A DNA stretch of 64,000 nucleotides from Plantago major (Eukaryota > Streptophyta > Magnoliopsida > Lamiales > Plantaginaceae): assembly GCA_026545765.1 (NCBI GenBank), contig CM048841.1, forward strand, positions 7,103,145 to 7,167,144. Reading direction: 5' to 3'. The position numbers were made by a program, and so were the translations under genes. Within the stretch, counting starts at the first letter, position 1; every line of letters begins with the position of its first letter. The notes under the pieces were generated by a model. The model ran no database searches, was not told the origin of the DNA, and saw nothing but the letters and a program-made list of their open reading frames with translations. Below are positions 56,383-64,000 of the stretch, in pieces.

Positions 56383-57167
56383 GCAATTTCCATCTATTAT
56401 TTTATTGCAATAATAAAATGTTCAAAGATTCTGTATGCTTCAGGGGCAACTTTGATAGCTTTAGGGCCATAATAAACTTGTAAAATTTTGGATGTTTAAA
56501 GTAAACAATGGAGTAATAATTTCTGAATCCTTATGAATCCACCAACTAGTGATTTAGATTAACAAATTAATTAACACATGCTAGTTAAAACCATATTAAT
56601 TTTCAAAGTTTTAAGACCACTAATCCTACCTTCTAATGAGCTATATATCAGACCAAGAGCTGTTCTATTCTAAAAAGAAGTAAATAGACAATCTATCTGC
56701 CAAAAAGATGCCTTGGTACATTCAAAGAACATGTTCATACATACATAAAACTTTCAAAAGTGACATGACAATGTTTCAGCATTTGTTCAATCCAACATTA
56801 AAGCAAAAGCAGTTCCCAAATAATCAGTCTTCATTGCATAGATTATAGTGTTGTTCCATTCAAAGGAAATCCAATATCTTTCTTTCTCTCCATATAAAGC
56901 AAACCAATCACCCTTCCCATGCAGTAAAGAACAACAAGAATATCTTTAGTTGTCTCTTTATTAAAGAGCCAATTCCCTTTCTTGAAATTTCAAATATTTG
57001 CCTAACTCATTTGCATAAATCCATCCCAATATGCCAAATCTAATTCTTCCTTAGTTTCCACTCAAAGAACATACCATTTCTTATAACAAATCTTTAGTTA
57101 GTTTCTATAACGCAGTTAACCCTATCAAAAAATTCAGCTCTTTATCACTCTGATTTGTACTACCATA
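56383..57167. other. Intergenic DNA upstream of the membrane-protein gene
   Basis: It probably contains the promoter and 5' UTR of the next gene. CATATAAAGC near 56891 could be a TATA box. No other gene is supported. Confidence 0.4.
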
Positions 57168-57641
57168 ATGTCAGAAGTACAACAACCCGTTGAGCAACTA
57201 TACCCCAACCCAGTCATCACTAGTAGCCAGCCTAACTCGTCCCACTCAAACGGTTCCTTTGGACCCGTTTTCATCGTCTTGGCCGTGATCGTCGTCATCT
57301 CAGCCGTGGCTTGCGTATTGGGCCGGTTGTGCAACCGGAGGCTGAACCGCATCAAGGAGGGAGCCCACCACCACCAGCCCAAGTCCAAGTCCAAGCCCAA
57401 CAAGCAGCCAACCAGCCATGGGCTAGGTCCTAAAGAATGGGAGTCTAGGCAGAAACCAAGCTTCAATATGAGTGATGGGGATATCGAATTCGGGTTCGAT
57501 AAGAAAATTCCTTCGGTTAAGAATGGAGGAGGGGGTGGTGGTAAGGTAAGACCAACTAATCCAAGTGTTGGGCATGTCCAGCCAGGCCATGGGCAAGGAC
57601 ATGGATACAGACCTGAAGTGAGATTTTCTAATAATGTGTAA
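57168..57641 (+). CDS. Small single-pass membrane protein of unknown function
   Basis: The frame encodes 157 residues without introns. A Ser/Asn/Pro-rich N-terminus (1-30) is followed by one hydrophobic segment, PVFIVLAVIVVISAVACVLG (33-52). A basic stretch (RLCNRRLNRIK) suggests that the C-terminus faces the cytosol. The tail is His-, Lys- and Gly-rich with a Gly run near 120-126 and an acidic patch (SDGDIEFGFDKK). Proteins of this layout are common in plants and have no assigned role. The ATG lies in a fair context, and no upstream ATG is in frame. Confidence 0.7.
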   Translation: MSEVQQPVEQLYPNPVITSSQPNSSHSNGSFGPVFIVLAVIVVISAVACVLGRLCNRRLNRIKEGAHHHQPKSKSKPNKQPTSHGLGPKEWESRQKPSFNMSDGDIEFGFDKKIPSVKNGGGGGGKVRPTNPSVGHVQPGHGQGHGYRPEVRFSNNV

Positions 57642-58167
57642 TGGATTTAGCTTAATTATCAGTATTATTATGACTGTCATTGTGTTGTTGTTGAAGATAT
57701 ATGAATTATATTCCAATTGATTTGGAGTATACATTTAGTAGTTGGTAGAGAGAGTAGTAGTTTAATCTTGATTGTGCTCTAAATCTTGTGTCACTAGCAA
57801 TGTGACACGATTAGCAATGTGGAAGTCAAGTCAAGTATAATATGACAATTAAGTTGGTTAAATGCAACAAAATTCAGTAATTTCGGTTTCATACACCCAG
57901 TCAAATAAACCTCAATATGCATTTTTTTAAATCATTTTTCTCTTGTACTTTATTATCTATTAAACAAATTTAGCATTATTTATTCATGTTCCTTAAAAAT
58001 CTACGAAAGGGGTGAGACATTAATAATCAGGAGGACATGTCAATTATCTCATCTTTCTTTGGATATTTGTTCTTCTCCAGCTCTTTATCCGTTTCTTGAA
58101 CCCGAAGCCACCACTGATTCCTCTGCCTTGCACCTGCAATGCCAGTGGACAGATCCGATCGATTTTG
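57642..58167. other. Intergenic DNA
   Basis: This is the 3' flank of the membrane-protein gene. Around 57930-58035 there is an AT-rich stretch resembling a Stowaway end. No gene is supported. Confidence 0.4.
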
Positions 58168-58502
58168 TTAGTCGTGTTGATGATTTGTCTTTATCCTCGA
58201 GAATATAGTTCCGTATATTCTTGTAGTTGTATTGTTTGTACTTATCATATCTAGTTATCTTGATAAGCTTCGTTAGATTGTGTTAATCTCTATTGTAAAT
58301 CAGACTCTCATGTACTCTTATAAACACATGAATACACAGTACACCATAAGAGTGGTCTTCCAAAAACATATCTTACATGGTATCAACGAGTCAGTAAAGG
58401 TTCACAACCAAATTGATCCAACATGCCTTCTCCGGATTCCGACTCCTCTTCTATTCTATTACACCATCTCTTGATTTATTAAATGTTCTGGTGGTGCCTC
58501 GG
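58168..58502 (+). mobile_element. Ty1/copia remnant: LTR part, primer site, gag start
   Basis: An LTR-like stretch ends in TTACA, directly followed by TGGTATCAACGAG, a primer-binding site of the initiator-Met tRNA type. A short leader follows, then a gag-like start, which is cut off by the Athila LTR at 58503. The other part of the copia element would lie beyond the Athila element outside the window. It is a fossil. Confidence 0.55.
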
Positions 58503-59786
58503 TGATAAGCTCAAATTATACTCTAAAAAGTAATTAGAGATTAAACTGTAGTTGCAGACTAAAGCCTAACTCGTGATCGATCTCTAGGGAATTAATCAAG
58601 TTACGTAGCAGTGATAGTAAACAGATACTTGCCAATAACAGTTTGATTGATGGTTTTGTATACTTCTAACTAGATTGACTAAAGCTAAGATTACGATTAA
58701 CAATGAGAGAAAGATGAATACAGTAGCAAGATCCAATTATGCTACTTCGAACTAGGGATAACACTCATATTTGTCACACGGTTGTTGTACAGTAAATCAA
58801 TCAATTCGATTCAACCAATTGTTCTTAGAATATATTATATACTGGAGAAATCGTGAGTCGTCAATTCACGATCCTTAAACATGAACAATTTAGAGAATTT
58901 AATACGGACTTATCGAAATGAAGGTTTTTACGAAGATTTTATACGAGACTAACCTATATGAGAATATGCATAATCTTCACATACTACTGTATTCAAAGCT
59001 GTTTAGCTACTCATAATAGATAATTGCACACAAAGATTCATGGTAATAATCATACGAAACATAAATGAGAAACTCGCATGCAATAACATACAATTCAATC
59101 GATAAATATAAATAACGAATTGTAAAGAAGAAAGCAATAGAGGAATCAATACCAATAATCCTGATGAGTAAAATCAATGAATAACCAAGCTCCAAAGATG
59201 TCTCAATATTAATGTCTGAATCTAGGAGCTCTCTTCAAAAACTAGGTTAAAAAGAAGTATATCCAAGAAAAACAAATTCTAAACTAATAAGGAAAACAAA
59301 TTACGAACTGCTGCGTCTACCATGCATGAGCTTCCTTTGTCAATTATATATCCATTTCAAGAATTCTACATGAAGCGCCTTTCCTTCAAAACAGGGGAGC
59401 CAATTGCAAAATCTCACCGCGGCGGCCCAATTGCCTCATCGTGGCGAGCCTTCTTTATCGCAATATATAGCCCTCGCATAATTTCTCCGCGGCGGAACAC
59501 CTCTTCAATCTCAAATCAGAGGCCCCATTCGCAAAATCTCATTGCATGGATCGATTTCCTGCCATGCGAAGCCTTCCGCAATTCCCAAGTCAAAGTCAGA
59601 AATCTGGCCACATGAACTATGCTAAGCAGTTCGTCCTCATTTAGTTCAAAAGACATCGATTCCTACAAAATGTAAACAAAACACCAAAGCGTAAAAGCGA
59701 ACTAAAAAAGACTATAAAACTAAAGACAAAGACTCACAAAGACCGCTAAAAATGACCAAATGAGACGTTAGAATATTGTCTCATCA
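58503..59786 (-). repeat. 3' LTR of the Athila-type element
   Basis: In sense orientation the unit starts TGATGAGACAATATTC and ends GAGCTTATCA, so TGAT and ATCA form the short inverted ends. It is about 1.28 kb. A purine-rich stretch (GGTTCGGTTTGGGAA) directly precedes it, as expected for the polypurine tract. The five bases beyond its end, CTCGG, would be the target duplication. Confidence 0.65.
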
Positions 59787-61118
59787 AAATTCCCAAACCG
59801 AACCTTTGCTCGTCCTCGAGCAAACACACAGCCTAAACACACTAGACTCTAAACCATGTAGGCAAATACAAGAGTTACAAATCCAAGTAATCGAATCTAC
59901 CATTGAAAGCATTAAGTCCACCAAATGCAAATGTTTTGTTCTCAAGTAACCTTGGCAGAGAAGTGCACAGATAATCCCAAAAAAAACATTTCTCAAGCAA
60001 ATAACTCTTAAGTCCAGCACGCTAGTCCCTCACAGGAATAATATGCAATCTCTACTCTCTTTGGAAGTGTCCAATAGGGTTATTCGCTCCAAAAGTAAAC
60101 TGGGAAGGTGACTCGCATCACAAGAATGCCTAGACTATCTTACGCCAATGTACTCAAATCAAATGGATCAGAAGGGACTTTTTTTTTTTTTCAAAAAAAA
60201 AAAACACTTATAACAAAAGTTCAAGACCTGTGCTGTTCCCTTTTTCACTTGCAAATCAAACATAAACCATTATTGCGCAGTATTCGATGCATGGCCTCAT
60301 TGGGCTCTTTTATCTCAATTTTTGACGGGTGTCTGTTTTACCGAAAGTCCGCACTTTTGTGCGTGTCATTTTGGTACACATGCCATCAACCCTCACGGTC
60401 ATATAGCTTTAAGGGCCACGCCGGTATATAGGTAGTATCTGAAACATGCCCAACACAATAGACGGTGATCAACTAAGACCATAGATCCACCCTGAGAGTA
60501 AATTCAGACAACCTTTGGAAACAGCAACGGACTCAAACACAATCGAGCATGTAAAGCTCAAAAAATAGTCGTAAACATGTAAGTAGCTATTCCCCAAACC
60601 TGTTCTTTAGAACGGGGTTTAAAAGTTAGAGAACTCAAAATTAAAAGCATGCCGTTCATCATCCCCAAACAAAATGAGTACACGTAAGTATGAAAAGGCG
60701 CAAGTAACTCGTAAAAACTTGCACATCCCAAGAATCACACAATACAAATGCCGGTACAATATTTTTTCATCGGTTCAGGCTTCTCACGGCTTTTGGACTA
60801 AAGAACTGGACAGACTAGATAGTTGCAAGAGAAACAGACCTTAAGGAATTAACAATGCACTAGGCTACTTCCTGTTACATATCAAACAAAACAAAGGCAT
60901 TAAGTGGATTACCACTCACAATAGCTGCTCGAAAACTTGGAAAGGTAACTTGGACACACGAAAGACTCACGAAAATATAGAGAAAAAAAAACACATAGAA
61001 ACACATGCAAGAAACTGAAGAGCCTCACATTCCCTCCCCAAACCGAAACTCAAGCATGTCCTCAAGCTAAGAGTGGAAAGATAAAAGGCTCGAAAGTGTT
61101 TGGCCTATGAAGTACAGT
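59787..61118 (-). other. 3' internal region of the Athila-type element
   Basis: Noncoding or heavily decayed. Near the LTR (59790-59826) and again at 61034-61072 there is a hairpin followed by a polypurine-like stretch. The module shared with the LINE 3' UTR lies at 60326-60490. Athila elements often carry a further ORF here; none can be recognised. Confidence 0.5.
60326..60490 (-). repeat. Second copy of the module shared with the LINE 3' UTR
   Basis: It carries TGTCTGTTTTACCGAA, the hairpin CGCAC-TTTT-GTGCG and ATCAACCCTCACG in the same order as 1722-1866. Similarity runs on through GGTAGTATCTGAAACATGCC into GGTGAT. Confidence 0.6.
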
Positions 61119-64000
61119 TTAGAGTCCTGTACTGGACTCGGAGAGTTCGACCACTTCTTCCGGTCGCTCAATGTACCCTTGAAAGTATGGTTTAACGCGC
61201 TGCCCATTGACCTTGAAGGTGGAACCGTCAACAGAATTCAAGAGTTCGACAGCACCATGCGGTGCCACATGAATTATTGTGTATGGTCCATCCCAATGCG
61301 AACGCAACTTTCGTGGAAACAGTTTAAGACGAGAGTTAAAAACCAAAACTTTCATACCTGGGTGGAAGTCCTTGCGGATTATCCCCTTGTCATGATACTC
61401 TTTTGTCTTCTGCTTGTAAATCTTTGCATTCTCAAAGGCAAAGTGGCGGAGTTCTTCCAGCTCAGAGATATGCAGCAATCTTTCTTCCCCAGCTGCCTGC
61501 ATAGCGAGATTTAGCTCCTTGGTGGCCCATGCCGCTTTGTGCTCCAACTCCACGGGAAGATGACAAGCTTTGCCATAAACCAACCGGTAGGTGGTTGTAC
61601 CAATAACAGTTTTGTAACAAGTTCTGTAAGCCCACAGTCCATCATCTAGCTTGGTTGACCAATCCTTAAGATTTGGTTTTACGACCCTTGTGAGAATGCT
61701 CTTGATTTGCCTATTGCTGACTTCCACTTGACCAGAAGTTTGTGGATGGTATGCGTTGCGACACGGTGTTGCACTCCATACTTCACTAGCAGGTTCACAA
61801 ATGAACGGTTAATAAAATGAGATCCGCCATCGCTAATGATTGCTCTAGGTGTACCAAACCTGCTGAAAATATTCTTGGACAAGAAAGAGAGCACAACTTT
61901 GGAATCGTTAGTTCTGGTGGCAGTAGCCTCCACCCACTTAGTCACATAGTCCACAGCAACAAGAATATATTCATTACCATTACTTTTGGGAAAGGGTCCC
62001 ATAAAGTCAATACCCCACACATCAAAGGGTTCTACCACAAGATTGCTAGTCAAAGGCATCTCATTACGCTTGCTAATGTTACCACTACGCTGACATGCAT
62101 CACAATTAGCACAAAACTTATGAGCATCTTTAAACAGAGAGGGCCAAAAGAAACCTGATTGAAGAACCTTCAAAGCGGTTTTCTTCCCGCTGTAGTGCCC
62201 TCCACACTGCATGGTATGACAAAAAGTGAGAACACTGCCTACTTCACTCTCTGGAATGCAGCGCCGTAGGATGCCATCAGCTCCCTCCTTGAAAAGGTGG
62301 TGGTCATCCCAAAAGTAGCCATTGGTTCGGAGCGCAAAGTTCCTTCTTTCCTGCGAAGACATGTTAGCGGGTAAGACACCTGCAACAAGAAAATTTACGA
62401 TATCTGCAAACCAAGGCTCTGAGCTAACAGAGAATAGGTGTTCATCAAGAAGGTCATCGGGAATATGTGGAGAAGGGGAGATTGTCTTAGGATCAAGCCT
62501 AGATAAATTGTCAGCAATAAGATTATCTTTACCACACTTATCAACTATTTCACAATCGAACTCCTGTAACATCAAAACCTACCGAATGAGGCGCGGCTTA
62601 GAATCGCTCTTTGCCATGAGGTGGCGGATCACAGCGTGATCCGTGTGGATGATCACTTTGAACCCTTTCAGATACGAACAAAATTTATCCAATGCGAAAA
62701 GAACAGCTAGGAATTCTTTCTCAGTTGTGGTGTAGTTAACCTGCACAGGGGTAAGTGTCTTGCTGGCATAGTAAATCACATGAAAATGTCCATTTACCCT
62801 TTTTCCTAACACAGCACCTAAAGCGAAATCAGAAGCATCACACATAATCTCAAAGGGTAAGGACCAGTTAGGAGCAACAACAATGGGAGTGGAAACAAGC
62901 TGTTCTTTCAAGATGTTAAAGGCTTGAATGCATTTATCATTGAAAACAAAAGGCACATCTTTCATAAGCAAGTTGCTCAAACACTTAGCAATTTTTGAAA
63001 AATCCTTAATGAATCTCCTATGAAAACCAACATGCCCAAGAAAAGATTGCAGCTCTTTCACACAAGTGGGAGGGGGAAGTTTAACAATCACATCAAGCTT
63101 TGCTCTATCAACTTCTATCCCACGTTTTGAGACTACATGCCCTAAGACAATTCCTTCTCTGACCATAAAGTGACTTTTTTCCCAGCTAAGAGTTAAGTTA
63201 CACTCAATGCAGCGTTTAAGCACTTTATCAAGTTTATGTAAGCAATCAGCAAAAGAATCTCCAAAAAGAGAGAAGTCATCCATGAAAACCTCTATAAAAT
63301 CCTGCACCATGTCAGAAAATATAGAAAGCATGCATCTTTGAAAAGTAGCAGGAGCGTTGCACAGTCCGAAAGGCATTCTACGATAGGCAAAAGTCCCATA
63401 GGGACAAGTAAATTTCGTCTTCTCCTGATCCTCCTGAGCAATGGGTATTTGGTAGAAACCTGAAAGACCATCCAAAAAACAATAGAACTCTCACCCAGCA
63501 AGGCGGTTAAGCATCTCATCAATGAATGGCAGAGGGAAGTGGTCTTTCTTAGTGGCTGCATTTAGTTTCCTGTAGTCAATGCACACACGCCATCCAGTGG
63601 TTTTTCTTACCGGGACCTCTATGCCCTTCTCATTTGTTTCGACAGTAACCCCCGACTTCTTAGGAACTACATGCACATGACTCACCCATCTACTATCTGC
63701 TATGGGGTAAATTATGTCGTGCTCAAGCATCTTAAGGATCTCAGTTTTCATTACATCTTGCATGACAGGATTGAGCCTGCGATGGGGTTGCCTAACAGGT
63801 TTAGCATCATCTTCTAAACTTATCCTGTGTGTGCAACAGGTTGCGCTAATGCCCTTAATGTCTCCAATTCCCCATCCTATGGCCGCATAATTCTCTTTAA
63901 GAATCTCAACAAGTTGGTTCTCTTCTTCCTTTTGCAATTTCGAAGAGATTATCACAGGTTTGGACCGATTTTCACCAAGGAAAGCATAATTAAGGTGGGA
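61119..64000 (-). pseudogene. Athila-type pol: reverse transcriptase, RNase H, integrase
   Basis: From high to low coordinates the domains are reverse transcriptase (about 63900-63100; FMDDFSLFG carries the double Asp), RNase H (about 62900-62600, ending near DKFCSYLKGFKVIIHTDH) and integrase (about 62400-61500; zinc part with [11 protein letters not shown], core with FMGPFP and SDGGSHF). The start of pol and gag lie outside the window. The coding region is a fossil with about three breaks. Confidence 0.8.

Larger units (their letters stand above)
58503..64000 (-). mobile_element. Athila-type Ty3/gypsy element, 3' half, continues past the window
   Basis: On the minus strand the order is reverse transcriptase, RNase H, integrase, a long 3' region of 1.3 kb and the 3' LTR. 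The polymerase resembles the Athila clade (RRLNPVMQDVMKTEIL and GWRVCIDYRKLNAATKKD). It is broken, with about three breaks in the visible pol part. Age cannot be estimated because the 5' LTR is outside the window. It lies inside a copia remnant. Confidence 0.8.

Noticed and set aside
1-64000. CRISPR arrays, tRNA or rRNA genes, bacterial-type operons
   Set aside because: None was found; the tandem arrays seen are minisatellites without spacers, and the gene structure is that of a plant nucleus.

Overview
The window is nuclear DNA from a flowering plant, almost certainly a eudicot. It has AT-rich intergenic DNA, intron-containing genes with GT..AG splice sites, and dense layers of plant transposable elements (L1-type LINEs, Athila and copia LTR elements, MULE, CACTA, PIF/Harbinger, hAT and Stowaway families). 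The large LINE has an RRM in ORF1, a type first described from beet. That fits Caryophyllales but does not prove it.

Host genes lie mainly in the middle and right. On the minus strand there is a BAHD acyltransferase with one in-frame stop (31.6-33.0 kb) and, directly upstream of it in gene order, a complete four-exon nucleoredoxin (33.9-36.9 kb). A seven-exon NERD-domain protein follows on the plus strand (44.4-48.0 kb), then a single-exon secreted GH17 beta-1,3-glucanase on the minus strand (49.2-50.2 kb) and a small single-pass membrane protein on the plus strand (57.2-57.6 kb). They look like unrelated single genes with no functional cluster.

Region by region: 0-0.5 kb holds the end of a broken acidic protein. 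1.3-8.9 kb is a complete-length but decayed LINE on the minus strand, with a target-site duplication. 10.9-16.8 kb is a Mutator-like element (MULE) carrying three genes: a broken transposase, a small unknown protein with its own TATA box and poly(A) signal, and an intact two-exon GRF zinc-finger/coiled-coil/membrane-anchor protein on the opposite strand. 18.0-20.0 kb is a broken PIF/Harbinger element whose ends match three short MITEs elsewhere in the window; a fold-back element sits inside it. 20-31 kb is repeat-rich intergenic DNA with a Helitron terminus, tandem arrays, a TA microsatellite and a LINE copy with an internal inversion. 39-43.9 kb holds a solo LTR, a gypsy remnant, a run of perfect hairpins and a CACTA end with long palindromes. 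50.7-56.4 kb is a series of MITEs, a LINE tail and minisatellites. From 58.2 kb to the end there is a copia LTR remnant, then an Athila-type gypsy element on the minus strand that runs off the window.

The observations I rate highest are the three-gene MULE, a roughly 140-bp module with a covarying hairpin shared by the 3' regions of the LINE and the Athila element, and the cluster of consecutive perfect hairpins near 42.1 kb. No tRNA, rRNA or CRISPR feature was seen.
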